The notes under the pieces: generated by a model
Database searches by the model: none
The model's input: only the letters and a program-made list of their open reading frames with translations
Told to the model about the DNA's origin: nothing
Program-made: the position numbers and the translations under genes
Assembly: GCA_028551475.1 (NCBI GenBank)
Contig: CM052361.1
Span: 20,907,491-20,971,490 of the forward strand
Length of the DNA: 64,000 bases
Direction of reading: 5' to 3'
Source of the DNA: Casuarina equisetifolia
Taxonomy: Eukaryota > Streptophyta > Magnoliopsida > Fagales > Casuarinaceae
In this document: piece after piece, positions 37,301 through 50,163 of the stretch
Position numbering within the stretch: the stretch's first letter is position 1
Layout of the letters: every line of letters starts with the position of its first letter

Positions 37301-39313
37301 GAAGGACACTTAATGCAATCAGAAACATTTATATTTGGTCTTCTGGGGCTTCTCTCTGTTGTATCCCTTTCAGGTCAAGTGTCCATTCTCCGTCTTCTTT
37401 ATGGAGTTGTGTCATCTCCCCAGGCATCAGGTAATCCCATGCTGGCAAAAATTTAAATTTATTGTCTTTATATTGCTATTAACACGGCATGCCTTCGTGT
37501 ATAGATAAAAATCTCTGGTTCCGCTTGTTTTTGATAAATGAAAGTGAGAAAAAGATGTGGCCGATGATAATAATAGGGAGGGTATCATGTCAATGTGATG
37601 ATAATAATGGGGAGGTATATTTCGAACAATTGCACACATGAAAGTGGGGCTCAACATTATTATCTCCTCAAAAGTGGCCTTCCAGAATCACGATAAGAAG
37701 AAGCAGCCATTTTCCATTTTTAAGTACATTCTTTTTTTATTTTTACAGTCGCGTCTCCTGCTGTAAGCATTATGAAATAAGGGTTGTTAGTTAAGTGTAC
37801 AGGATCATGACATTCCTAAATTTTGTTCATCTTTATCTTCGCTGCAATTCTTGTAGCCTCTGGATTTGCTATCCTTTTAAGAGCCTCTAGTTTGCTTTGT
37901 TGTTAGCTTCCTATTGTGATGGCTTATTATATTTATGGATTTGCTATTTATGTTTACCTCAAATAGCAAAACAGAAGGTGAAAAATGGTCGTGTTCATGA
38001 TATACGTGTGTAATTAGGTTAACCCTTTACAGACTCTGCTCAGAATTTCATCCTAAGTACCTGTTGGATACAATTGCAAAGTGGAGAGAATTCTCCCACA
38101 TTTATGATAGGGATTGACTCTGCGTCAGTACATTTGACAACAACCCCACTTGGAATGGGGCTTCTTATTTATTATAATGTAATAACAGAAAGCTATATTT
38201 GCAGAGTCAGTAACTTCTCATATAAAGTCTGGGGAAGGCATCAAAACCATTTCATCGTTTCTTGAACGTCCAGAAGTGGACCTCAGAATTTATGCTTTCA
38301 AGCTTACACGTGTACTCTCAGAAAGCTTTGGCCAAGAACTGGCAAATGAGCTAAGACCCAGCAAACTTCCCTTGTTCAAAGACAAAATCTTAGATCAGCA
38401 ATCTACAGAAGGTGAGCGATCTGATGCTGCCTGTATACTTGCAAACCTTTCCCTATCAGAAGAAGAAGTGAAAACACTACTGGGAGCTAGTTTTGTGGAC
38501 TGGGCTGTTACTACTCTCAAAAACCCGAGGCGTAGTTCCAATGGGAGGATTCCTCGACGTGTGTCAAGGATGGTGGAGGGGCTTCTTGGACTTCTACTTT
38601 ACTTCACAAGGAGTCTTGATTTGCAAACTCTTAGTATTGTCAGAGAGCACCAGCTTATGACCATTTTCTGTGATCAGCTTGGTTTTCCTTCGACACCGAG
38701 AGTAAAACGACTAGCTGGCCTTGGATTGAAAAACTTGTCTGAATGTGGAAGGTCCTTTGCTGCTGTAGATTCGGAACCAACTCCTCCAAATGGATTCTGC
38801 TCTTCTATAGTGTTCATGTGCGGGATGGCTTCAAATAGACCTTCCACATGTCCAATACATTCTATTGCTTGTGAGGAAAATAGTTACTTGTGCTTGCACA
38901 AAAGCAACTGCATTAAATCCCTAGTTGATCTTCTTTCAGACCAGGACACTGGTGTCCAGATTGTCGCAGTGGAGGCCCTTTCCACGCTTGTTTTAGAGAC
39001 CTCCAACAGTTTCAAGAGAGCAGTTGATGAGCTTGAGCAGCAGGGTGTAGTTGATGGCCTGATCAATCTTTTCACTGAAGTTCGACCTGGAGAGCTTCAA
39101 GAGAAAACACTCTGGATGATAGAGAAGATACTGAGGGTAGAAAACCTGAGTCAGCAGCTCGGGCTCAACCAGTCTTTGGTTAGGGCATTGGTGGAAGCCT
39201 TGAAACATGGGAACTCCAACACAAAGAGGTATGCTCAGGATGCGCTTACAAACCTAAAACAGATTTCAGGTGTTAGTGGAAGGGCTTCTAGTCAAGCTCG
39301 GTCAGGAAGGTAG
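34386..39313 (+). CDS. U-box E3 ubiquitin ligase with ARM repeats, PUB42-like
   Basis: Plant U-box proteins attach ubiquitin to targets; the U-box binds the E2 and the ARM repeats bind substrate. CDS exons: 34386-34844, 34926-35738, 36418-36724, 36966-37430 and 38205-39313, all joining in phase to 1050 residues. Parts: N-terminal helical domain (residues about 1-250); U-box at about 260-340 (FKNFLCPLTKEVMKEPVVLE ... GRDPTCPVTG ... NIGLAGAIDEW); then ARM repeats to the C-terminus (LLGLLLYFTRSL; IVAVEALSTLVLE). Length and layout match Arabidopsis PUB42 (about 1030 aa). The start is the ATG inside GATATGGCGTCC; no in-frame ATG precedes it in the open stretch. Exon 1 is GC-rich, unlike the introns. 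It looks intact. The substrate is unknown. Confidence 0.92.
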
Positions 39314-42300
39314 TTGCCAGTGAAAACTGGTGTTTGTACACTTGAACTGTCGTTGATATATAGTTTTAGTATAATCTCACACTGTATAGTTACTCAAAAC
39401 TTGCATTCTTTATTGTAAGGAGTCACGGTATGATGTTTTAATTCCTTTCCGCACCAATAGTTTAGGTGTCAACGAAGGTCTCGCAGATTATGTTATAAGG
39501 TTCACTTTTAAAGCCGATCCTCTCTCTGCCTCGGACACTTACTACAATCTGAGATTGCATGTAATGGGTTGACTTTGGTTGGACTCCAGCTTCCAACTTT
39601 GTGATATTTTGCAATTGTGAGTTCCGGTTCATACCGTAATAGATTATGTTATTAGTCAACTGGCTCAATTACATTCATTGTTTTACAAAGAATCATTGTG
39701 ATTGATGTTTATTTATATTTTCTTCAGCAATAATTTAAAGATATCTGTGAACTACATATTATGATTCATCCGGTGCAGTTCCTAATTTACCACATTTTGC
39801 TATTTACAATTGCTTTTATTCTGTAGCAAAGACTAATCAGTTTTTTCATGTTGAATTTCTTTCTTCATCAATAGGGCAAAGTCATCTGTCAGGTGTGGTC
39901 CATAACGTAATAGATTTTTGTTACTAGACAAACTAGTTCAATTACTTGTTAGTTTTAGAATTTCACTTTTAGCTAAATAATGTGATCTAATCAATAGTTT
40001 AGGGATGACATCATCAAATTGAGTTGAGTATTGTCGTATTTTGTACTTCAAAATGGATGATTAACTAAGAGATTGCAATTTCTGTTCATGTCGCATGCTG
40101 TGATTCCTTTTCAAGCAGTGGAAAAGGTTGGTGATGTTGTCAAATCGATAATGGTGGTTGTTTGTTCCCATCTCCACGAAAGTACTCATTTCTCAGTACA
40201 ATTTCACTGTGAGATTCATGATTCACTCCTAAACTCTAATCATCTTTTCCATTCTCTTTTTCTCTGAATCCAAACACTTGGAGAACACATTCGAGCACTT
40301 GGGTTCATTGTATCCAATTTGTTGTCATTCGGCGCGGCAACCTGAGCAAGGCGGTGGCGGTTGTCGGTTCTTTTGCTTAGCAAAGTGTAATGACTTGACA
40401 GCATCTTTGTTTTCTTGTGGAAGTTAAAGCATGAGCCCCCTTTTTCGCCCATGAGAAGGTTGTCCCTCTCTACGACACCTACGAACTGCCATAATGGTGA
40501 TTTAGAGAATGGAACTTTGCGTAACTTCTCTGAACCTCACCATAATCTGCCACGGGGGAAGTCGAAACATAAAAGCCATGATGTAGGTTGCCAAATTAAG
40601 TTCTCCTGCAAGAAAATGAGACACCCTAACACATTAAGCGGCCACCGAAATCACATTCTAGCTTTCCTGTACGGAATGCGGTTTACTGGGGAGATGATCC
40701 GGCTACAGATGTTCAAGAAGAAAAATCCTACAGCTTTGTAGCTTTTCCGGGTGCTGATTGTGAAAGCACACTTTGATTTTTACCAACTTTGTTGAAAGAA
40801 TAATCACACTTAGAGTGTCAAGCTAAATCTTTTCTCATTTAAAAATTTAACACTTTTAAGACTTGTATTGAAATTCATTTTCTTACATCATAACAACGAG
40901 TAATATGATTTAGTCATATAAGAAAATTAGTGACTTCTTTCAACTAAGGTTGATCTTTTAGGATAAAAATTAGTTCCGTGATTAATGTGAAAAAAATATT
41001 AGTTTATGAAGATTACGAGTGAAAAGTAAAACTTAATAAAATATTAAAAGTTATAGAAAATATTCTGTATTTAATTCAAAAAAATTTAACTTGAGAATAA
41101 AATACTATTATTTCTTTACGATTATATTTTCAAGCGGACTTAATGGGGATCTGTTTGAAAAGAAGGCTTCGCCAAATCCAAAGAATTAAAGATATAACTG
41201 AGAAAATGTCCGCTTAGGATTAATGTCATAAATTTACTCCTTCCAAAAAATTTGAACCCTAGAACTAGAAGGAATGTCTGCCGGCTGAATCAAAAACATT
41301 CATGTCAGTGCGAGAGATGCAGCCCACTGATTCCTGAAGCGGAGGGGAGAAACATCCATGGCATTGGAGAGATCACAAAAGGACCTGCAATATTTAATTC
41401 GCCAGCGGAGAATGTGGTCGATATTTTTTGGGAAGTTGAAGAACAAATCCACTGGATTTGTTGGAAGTCTTCCCTTAAGATATGCAAAAACCCTAGGATT
41501 GACGTCCAGACCGTAGAAAGTTGAAGAAGAAATCAACTCGATAATGGGGTTCCACACTCTGATCGTATTGCTTAAGATGATTACTTTAATGGGCGTTCAC
41601 ATTGTGAGTGCTTTAATCCTGACAACTGACCTTTATTTTATGCTGGGTTCCCACTGGGACCTGTGTTCCTCTTTTTGCGTGACTTTTAGCCTTTTCTACC
41701 GATGCACTGTAAAGAAAGAACCAAAAACAGCAAAAAAATAACAAAAAAACAGGCCTTCTGCAGATAAACCAATGGTGGATGACCGAACTCCTGTTTCTTC
41801 AGTAGCAGCTGCTGGGCTTCGGTTTCTCTGTCGCTGTCTATCATCCATTCAAACTCAAACTAGACTAATCTTATTCAAGCTTTTTTGTCTCTTCGAACTT
41901 CATTTGTTATGTTTATAGTTAGTTTGGCCTCCTTACCAACAAAAGTTCTCCTAAAAATATATGACAATGCTGTCACAAGGCCTACTCTAATAGATTGTTT
42001 AAGGCTTTAGAGGGTACCACAGAAAATCGTACACATGCAGCAACAACTCCCAAAAGCATATGAAGTAATATTGCAGGCAAACCGCTCTTTAGTTCCAGTC
42101 ACGCTACTTGGTACTAATCTAAACTATTTTTTGCTTGTTTTAGTGAGCTTTTTTTTTTTTCAATTTGCCTGTTCCTTATAATGGATATCAACGGAAGCTA
42201 TGATGTGATGCGAAGTGACATGCACAGAATGAACACAGAAAGGATAGATGAAAAGCATTACCCTTTCATTGCCTTTGTCGAGAAGTAACATTTTCTTGTC

Positions 42301-43016
42301 GATTCGTTCCCAAAGGGGTGGTCCTAAAAGTGAAACCGCCCCCCAAAAGCACCAAAAGCGAAAGCACAGGACGGTGTAGCAGGTGGGAAAGCTGCTAGGC
42401 ATGGTGGTCTGGTTTACATGATACAAGACTGGCGGCAGAGCTCCGTAATTGGTCCTTTTGATGATCAAGTTTTAACCAATCACTTTGTTTAAAAAGTAAA
42501 AAAAAAAAAAAAAAAAGTTAAGTTCTGCCTCCGTCCGAAATATTTGGGCCACTTCACTTTTCATCGTATCGTGCAGCTTAAAGAGACGCCGAAGAAAAAG
42601 TAACAAGTTAATGAACATGAAAATCGTAGGATGTTGTGGTACAGCCAGTGAGAAGCAACAAGAAGTTAAAGAGTATTTAGGTCTTTGCCCACGTATCATA
42701 ATTGGATCCACAATTTACTGGAGCTGGAACTCTGGAGACCACTCCATGGCAAAGGTCAACTTATTTTGTGAGTCTGCAAACACTAGAACCATGTGCAAGT
42801 CATGTGTAACCAAATCTGTCTGTGTTACACCACAAGGAGGGCGCATCCAGAGATAGATTCTTGTATGTCTGGTCTCACGTGCGTATCGCTCTCTTTGTAG
42901 GTTATTGTAAGACATAAGGCCTTGCTGCCTTTCCACCTTACAGATTCGGCAAGCCTCCTGTCCGATTTCTCTTTTAGGTCTGCACAGAAAGTTGGCAACC
43001 TAAGCGGAGCGGTCCG
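39314..43016. other. Intergenic region, PUB42-like to FAD3
   Basis: It starts with the PUB42-like 3' UTR, followed by an imperfect tandem repeat (39456 onward, listed separately). The stretch 40770-41120 is AT-rich. Short open stretches at 40415-40741 and 41252-41524 resemble no family I know. A poly-A run of about 21 bases is at 42497-42517. The last 200 bases or so are probably FAD3 promoter and 5' UTR. Confidence 0.45.
39456..40100. repeat. Imperfect tandem repeat, unit about 270 bp
   Basis: Matching segments recur at the same spacing. CAATAGTTTAGG at 39456, CAATAATTTAAAG at 39727 and CAATAGTTTAGGG at 39994 mark unit starts. The stretch around CATACCGTAATAGATT (39630-39675) matches CATAACGTAATAGATT (39901-39945), an offset of 271. 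Copies are heavily diverged, so this is an old duplication. There is no coding content. Confidence 0.5.
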
Positions 43017-44955
43017 ATGAAGGAACCGGTTCTTGAGGAAATGAAGAGTGAAGAACGGCTTAGTAATGGTGTTGATAGCGTTTGTCAGGAAGATGATTTT
43101 GACCCCGCTGCGCCGCCTCCATTTAGGATAGCAGAGATCCGAGCCGCGATTCCCAAGCACTGTTGGGTGAAGAATCCATGGAGGTCTCTGAGTTATGTTC
43201 TAAGGGATGTCTTTGTGGTCTTTGCATTTGCAGCAGCTGCATTCTACTTTGAAACTTGGATCTTTTGGCCATGCTATTGGCTTGCCCAGGGGACAATGTT
43301 CTGGGCTATATTTGTTCTTGGACATGATTGGTAACGGCATACTGTATTCTTTCTTGTTTTAGCGCTGGACTTGGATGCATATATTATGATTACAATATCT
43401 TTGGTTTTGGCTTGAACAGTGGCCATGGAAGCTTTTCCAACAATTCAGCGCTAAATAATTTGGTGGGGCATATCTTGCATTCTGCAATTCTCGTACCCTA
43501 CCATGGATGGTGAGTTTGTGATAGCTTCCTTTTTGCCATTAACTTCTTCCAAAAATGTATGCTAACCTTTGCCATATGCTAAGATTGAGCTTTACGTTTC
43601 TGATATTTGATAAGTGAAATTTCTCTTGAATCCCACAGGAGAATCAGCCACAGAACTCACCATCAGAACCATGGGAACGTTGAGAATGACGAGTCATGGG
43701 TTCCGGTATTGTTATTTCTTTACTTTCCTTCCTCTTCTTTCCCATGAAAAAAGGCTCATATTACCCACGGAGAGGGATGTAAAAAACATATGAAGCAAAA
43801 GCTTTAATCTTCGACATTTTAGTAATGGCTTTGTTCATCTTTACCAGTTGACTGAGAAGGTATACAAGAGCTTGGATTACAGCACCCGATTGCTGAGATT
43901 TACTGTGCCGTTTCCCCTGTTTGCATACCCCTTTTATTTGGTGAGAGCTCATCTCTGACAAACCTTATACTCCTCAATTTCAAAACTTGTGTGCTTGTCA
44001 GGTTCATAATTTTTCTGATGGATGACATCTCAGTGGAATCGAAGTCCGGGAAAGCAAGGCTCTCACTTCAACCCATATAGCAACCTTTTCTCCCCCAGTG
44101 AAAGGAAAGAAGTGATAACTTCAACCTTGTGCTGGTCTGTAATGATGGCTCTGCTTATCTATCTATCCTTTGCGATAGGTCCCCTCCAAATGCTAAAGCT
44201 CTATGGTGTTCCTCACTTGGTAAGTGAAATTCTTCCAGTTTATACACTAATGAAATTCTGCTTAGTTCTCTAACTGTATCTGCTTACTTAACTCTCAATT
44301 ATCACAGATTTTTGTGATGTGGCTGGACCTTGTGACATATTTACATCACCATGGTTATGAGCAGAAACTTCCTTGGTACCGCGGCAAGGTACTGATCTTT
44401 GTCTTTGTTGTCAAATTAGAGAACAAGCTTAGTTAATCCGCAACTTCAGCGGGGAACTGTAAGGTTTGAAGAAAAAACCATTCGTACCAAAAGCTTCATC
44501 ATTCTTCATGTTTGTATTATAACAGGAATGGAGTTATCTACGGGGAGGACTCACTACAGTTGATCGTGATTATGGGTTGTTTAATAGCATCCACCATGAC
44601 ATTGGCACCCATGTTGTTCATCATCTCTTCCCTCAAATCCCACACTATCATCTAGTGGAAGCGGTGCTTTCTGCATCTCCTTAGCAAATAACATTGTCTA
44701 GTAAGCTAAAGCTGCTGCAATTTAATATGAATCCATCTTAAAGATTTAGTACTTAAATTGCAGACGGAGGCAGCTAAATCAGTGCTGGGAAAGTACTATC
44801 GGGAGCCAAAGAGATCTGGACCCATTCCCTTGCATTTGATCGAGAATCTAGTAAGAAGCATTACGGAAGATCACTATGTTAGTGATATTGGAGATATCGT
44901 GTACTATCAGAGTGACCCTGAGTTGTACGAATCTTGCAAGGGCAAGTCCGACTGA
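43017..44955 (+). CDS. FAD3: ER omega-3 fatty acid desaturase (linoleate to linolenate), FAD3
   Basis: Membrane di-iron desaturase of the endoplasmic reticulum that adds the omega-3 double bond to linoleoyl chains on phospholipids. CDS exons: 43017-43330, 43420-43509, 43639-43705, 43848-43940, 44034-44219, 44308-44388, 44526-44663 and 44764-44955, joining in phase to 386 residues, which is the length of Arabidopsis FAD3. The three His boxes are present: HDCGH (split over the exon 1/2 join), HRTHH in exon 3 and HVVHH in exon 7. Membrane segments are seen at about residues 58-80 and 210-235. No plastid transit peptide precedes the conserved [17 protein letters not shown] block, which argues for the ER form (FAD3) rather than FAD7/8. 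It looks intact. Confidence 0.96.
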
Positions 44956-45239
44956 TCCTTCCGAAGCTCATTCGAACTGGGAATGTAATTTTGGCAGTTG
45001 TTTGGTACCTCTCTTTCTAGTTCAGAATTGGCCAAATGATGTCTATGAGAAGCATAGGAGAATCTGTTTCTTTGATTCGCAAAATTATGTGACCCTCTTT
45101 GTTTCCCCCATAAGGGAGGAAGGGTTTTATGGTAGCATAAAGTTTCAAAAAATTGTTGTTTGATGATAAAAGCTTAACTTGCTCTAAGCTTATGTATTCA
45201 GTGTTATGTTAATGCCAGAACGGGGCAGCCAAAGCCCAA

Positions 45240-45960
45240 TTTTGTAGGCTCTTTCTGAAGTTTTTCACGTATTGTCATTCCTTAACACTGACTAAAGTGT
45301 AAGGACCAAGCCCCCTTTTAATCAAGATGGCACAGCAGCAACAGCTTTGGTGCTTTGATTACTGCTATAGCTTCAGTCTCCTGGATCTACACTCAGATCT
45401 TTTTCTTTACTGGTCTCTCCATGCTTGAAATTAGAAAATTTATATATCATTTTAACCAAGATCATTTTAACAGCCTTAGTTATTTCACAAAGTAAAAAAG
45501 ATTTTCCTTCTTAAGATAGGCGTTCGAAATCATGAAGATGGTTATGTGTTTGCCATTTCCTGAACTTTTCTATCCTTCTGTGCAGTGAACCTGTCAAAAC
45601 TTACCCAACTTAGCGCCAAATATGAGCGCAATCGTCAAGATGATATAGCAGCAACAGCTGTTGTTCTTGGATTGCAGTTGTGGCTTCAGTCTCGTGGATC
45701 AAGCATCAGATCTTTTACTTTTTTAATCTCTCCAACGCTCGAAATCAGAAAATCTAGATACCGTTTTTGACAGACCATTCTGACAACCCTGCTTCCCCTA
45801 AATCGCTGAATGGTTTAATGTTTGCTGTTGTAATTTATTTACCATTTTGGGCAGCGATACTGTCACTGCCATTCCCTCAACCTGGCACTGACAAAACTTA
45901 ACCAACTTGGCGTCATTTACACACAAACACCAAAATATGAGAAATTCAGCCCAGACAATG
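45240..45960. repeat. Diverged local tandem repeat, period about 310 bp
   Basis: The segment at 45322-45466 (containing AGCAGCAACAGCTTTG, GCTTCAGTCTCCTGGATC and GAAATTAGAAAATTTATATA) recurs at 45636-45790 (AGCAGCAACAGCTGTTG, GCTTCAGTCTCGTGGATC, GAAATCAGAAAATCTAGATA). The stretch with AAAACTTACCCAACTTAGCG at about 45594-45613 recurs as AAAACTTAACCAACTTGGCG at about 45893-45912. It is thus a two- to three-copy array in the FAD3 downstream flank. No coding role is seen. Confidence 0.7.
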
Positions 45961-47362
45961 TGACATAGCTCCTTAATTACCTTCCTCGTAAGGGATATGT
46001 GACACAACTAATAATTCAGTGACTGATTGGAGAAAAGCTTTATTTCCTTCTTGGAATACAATCAGGGAGCTTTTAATAATACTCAGAAGCTTGGGAAACG
46101 GTGGATGACGTTCGTTTGGTGGTGTGTGATAGTGTAAGAACATGAAACTTTCCAGAAAGAAAAGAAAATGAGCATTGTACTGGGGGATTCCAAGAACTCC
46201 CCCCCAACCCAAGCAGCTTTGGATCAAAACTGCGAACTTCGGGATGCGGTTCGTCGAACAACACTGGGAAAATTTCATGCAACCACATTATTTTATATTA
46301 TACACTTCCGAAATTGTGCATGTAGCACACCCAGCAGCTCCACGTTGCTTTTGTCATCATTCTTCCCATTTTTTGGTCGCAATCATCTGCAATAATGGCG
46401 GCTGTGTTGTTTACTTCCTTCGCTTTCAGCTGACAAGTGAGAATCTCCATGGGCCAACCAAGAAATTCTGAGTGCCTGGGTCAAAGGCCATAGGCCAAGT
46501 AGATCAAATGTTCAGCCCCTGAGCCTTAATTTTTTCATCAATACTACCGCGGCAAGTGCAGTTCAAATGGTGATAATGTCTTTTTAGCCTTCAACTTTCT
46601 AGGTCTAGCTTTTGAGCTTTAAATGCACAATACTTTAAATTGTTTTTGGGCAAGATAAGAGCCGTTACGAGAAAAATAAAATATCACAAGGGATCCATAG
46701 ATTTGGAACTAGGATAAGAAAGAAAGCAAAAGGGAGTTCAGAACTAGGGTAAGAAGCAGAAAGGGCCTTTTGCAGACACCCTACCTAGCTAACACAAATA
46801 AAAAAGAAAAAAGAAAAGAAAAGAAATGCAAATAGGCAAGAAAATGGATGCAACACCATTCCTATATTAATATGAGAAAGAAACTACAAATAAAGGTGCT
46901 TGATGGGCATGATTCTTCAAAAGTAGGTGATGAAGGTTGATTCAGTATCTACCTCTATATTATTGAAGATGGATGATTAGATGAATCTCAATCTGCACCA
47001 AAAATGGACATCTTTACAGGTGGAGACCATCTAAAGGTAATTCTACCCTCTTTATGCACCTTTGAAAGGGTAGAAAAGTGGAATAGAGAAGTTGGAGACT
47101 TCAATTCAAACAAAATTTTATTTTTTTGTGTTTTTTATATTTTCTAAACTTTGTAGCGGTTCATATGTGACATTATGACATGCTATTTGATACATATACT
47201 ACTTTTTAGTGGACTTACATAGAAATATCAAATTAGGGCTTCTAACATTGAAAATTAGATTAAAAGCACCACCGAAATAATGTACTTATCAATTACTCCA
47301 AACTCAAAAATCTTAATAATTAGAACTAAGAATGTAAGTCCATTCTTCTCATAGGCCAAAGA

Positions 47363-47413
<51 letters not shown>

Positions 47414-47414
47414 T
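47363..47414. repeat. (TTA)n microsatellite
   Basis: About 17 ATT/TTA trinucleotide units in intergenic DNA. Confidence 0.92.
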
Positions 47415-48690
47415 TAACAAAGTATGGGGGTGGGGAAGATTTTAGAAGATTTATTTAGGGCAAGGGTGTTCACATGGCATTCTCTTTAGGTGCCATTGAA
47501 CCATGAGGACTAAGATCACTGTGGACAAAGTTGAGTGACTTGGGTACAATTTTCTCTTGTACTTTCTTCCCAATCACAAATATCTATAACATCCAATCAC
47601 TTGTTTGTTTACATACAAATTGGGCATCTAATATGATGCCAAAGACATGAAGCACAAATCCATTTTTCCCCTTAGGGCGCCTTAGAATAGAACATATTCC
47701 TTCCATTTAGGATCTAAGAAATTGTTTTGGTACTCATAATGACCATGAGGACTACAGCTGAAGAAGTTGCATTATTTCTATTCAAAAAGGGCCTAAAATA
47801 CGCCCTATTTAATCACTTATCAGGAACAAAACAGCCGTGCTTAGAGGAATAAAGCTTGAAAGAATTGGAAGTATTAAAAAGAAAATCCCATTTACCGTAT
47901 GAGACCAAAAAGTGGATGTCGTCATAACATAACAACTGAGCAAGCTCTCTACGTCAGTTCACTCATTCCAATGCTTTCAGAAACCAACTACAAGGCTTCG
48001 GGACAAATAGAAGCAGGCTTTGTTCTTGTCTTTTCGAGCCAAAAGACTGCAGCAGATAAGTCGGTGAGGACCATTTCACCTCCAAGCCATCTCCTTTCCC
48101 TGTCCATCTCTCAGAAGTGGCTTCTCCGGTTTGAACAAGCACCAAAAAGTCAGTTTCTTCGGCTGCAGTTGCGAAACCCCAAAGAATTTGGTCTGGCCCG
48201 TGGCCTTACCTCCTCGACTGCCGGACACCCTCATCGCTACATCCCATCATATCTCTCCCTTTCATTATTTCAAATCAATTATAGACCACCCAACCTTACT
48301 TTTACACATGATCAGAACAGTCGCTAAATCTAAAGCGATCCCCTTTTTCTTCCTTTCTTAAGATGCTAAGAGCAGTGCTTGTACATCAGCCTCCCCTTAG
48401 AGGTCGCTGCATGTTTGACCTATCATCACAAGACGACAAATTGTAGAAACTGACTTTACAGCCCGCGTGAAACATTTGCCTGAGCATCCCTACGACTAGT
48501 TAGGCACTGGCCATATTCAAATGCAAAGCCCGCCACCTCTGTTTGCGCTTTTTCTGTCATACGACAAATTCAAATCTCTCTTCTAGACATTACTTTTTGT
48601 GGGTACTACTCTTACTTTTGCAAGTTGAAAGTTGAAATTCCATAAACCCAATTCCCTGTTTTCTTTCCTAATTTCCTTGCCTCCTCCAAC

Positions 48691-50163
48691 ATGAAGTTTT
48701 TATCTTATTCTCCTTCTCTGTCATCATCTTCATCCATTACCTCTTACGATGCACGTATGTGTAATGCAAGGAGTGCCACAGCCGGGTGTATAGAGGGCAT
48801 CCTGCGCCGGATTCTCTGCTCTGGTAACATTCCTACACACCCCTCTGATCTGCTCAAAGAAGCTGATTTTGTTGTATGTGACAAGAATCAAGAATTGAAG
48901 ACCAAGGAGAATATTGAGACCCCTGCCACGCCGGGGATAGTAGCAAGGCTGATGGGTTTGGAGTCCATGCCGGAGTTCAATCTGGTGCATGCCCGTCCAA
49001 ACCCAAATTCAATTAAGCGGAGCCGTTCTATGAACTCTGCGGATCATTTGGCTGGGGTTGATCCATTGCAGGGCCAGCATCGAGGGGTCAAATCCTCATT
49101 GTCCTTCCGAGAGAAGCCGACGTTCCTTGAGCTGGAAAACGAAAACTTTCTTATACTCAGCTTCGAAAATGAAGGTGAAAGCAAAGAGTTAACATCAAGG
49201 AGGAGGAATTCTGAGACGGGTGTTGGAGAATTGAAGCAAAGAAGAGAAGAAAGAAGTAAAAGGATGGATAGTAGAGTAGACCAGGCGTCAGAGAAGAACA
49301 AGAAGAAGAAGAATAAGAACGACAAAGGATGTGAAGAAGCCAAGAAGAAGGTCTCCACTGATTTGAATAAGCAGAAGAAACCGAGTAGGAGACAGTCCGA
49401 TAAGCCTGCTGAGAAGATAAGCAACGATGGCAAGTTGAAAGGCTTAGCTACTACTCGATCTCCCTCAAAGAATTCCCATGAAGAAACAGGTATCGCCCTG
49501 GATGCAGCCAAAACGTCCAAACTGGTTAGCCCAAAGGAAGTCTTCAATGGAAGAAAACGAAGTAACCGGGAGAAAAAAAGTCTGTGTGTGCTTCAAAAGA
49601 TAGAGTCGGAATGCAGCTCTGAAGATTCGAGTCCGGTTTCGGTTCTTGATTTTGGTCACTTCCTGTCTGATACTGAAGTTCCTCATTCAGGTTTGTTACT
49701 TTTTCTAAATCGTCAAACAGCGCATTGATTTTAGTTTTTGAATCAAGCATGCCATCAAGAACTTTATTTTTGAAATTCTTAACACTAACTGAGATGTTTA
49801 TTTACAGAACATGGTTCGAGTTTAGCTGATTCAAAGTCACGAAGGAAGCTGTCCCCGGAGCTTGAAAATTACAAGCAGCAATCTCCACGGAAGGACGGTA
49901 ATTTGATCGGCGAGGATGCAAAAACAAAGAAAATTGAAGGCAAATATAATGGAGCAAAGAAGAGAGATTGTCACTGTAAAAACTACATGGACGTGTGGGG
50001 TGAAATCGTCAGGCTGACGGGAGCTGACCTGGTCGGATCAAATTGGGTATGCAAAGGAACGTGGAAGCATGAAGATTTTGAAAGAATTGGTGGGAATATT
50101 GAGGTTGAAATCCTTGATCAATTGCTAGATGAGCTGGTAGGTCAACTATCTGGACTTCCATGA
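48691..50163 (+). CDS. VARLMGL-motif protein (TRM/LONGIFOLIA-like)
   Basis: Two exons, 48691-49690 and 49808-50163, join in phase to 451 residues. The hallmark is TPGIVARLMGLESMP at about residues 78-92, the short conserved block (DUF3741-type) found in TON1-recruiting-motif and LONGIFOLIA relatives, which work with cortical microtubules. The middle is basic, low-complexity and predicted disordered (KKKKNKN, Lys/Arg/Glu-rich, about residues 170-270). The C-terminus (VWGEIVRLTGAD, then ILDQLLDELVGQLSG) resembles the end of the DUF4378 region of these proteins. No enzyme motif is present. The exact subgroup and cellular role are inference from the motif. The start is the first ATG of the open stretch, followed by a Ser-rich N-terminus. 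A long antisense open stretch here is only a shadow. Confidence 0.8.

Larger units (their letters stand above)
44956..48690. other. Intergenic region, FAD3 to the VARLMGL-motif gene
   Basis: FAD3 3' UTR comes first, then a local tandem repeat (45240-45960, separate entry). The stretch 46650-47400 is AT-rich and ends in a TTA microsatellite. A 142-codon open stretch at 47899-48327 (+) resembles no family and is probably chance or upstream transcript. Positions 48500-48690 should hold the promoter/5' UTR of the next gene. Confidence 0.45.

Noticed and set aside
41252-41557. Overlapping ORFs on both strands (85-90 codons)
   Set aside because: Low-quality composition, no motif, no start context; probably chance.
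47899-48327. 142-codon plus-strand ORF
   Set aside because: No recognisable domain, Ser/Leu-rich chance-like composition, and it sits in the presumed upstream region of the VARLMGL-motif gene.
49044-49547. 167-codon minus-strand ORF rich in Phe/Leu
   Set aside because: Antisense of the Lys/Glu-rich low-complexity middle of the VARLMGL-motif protein.
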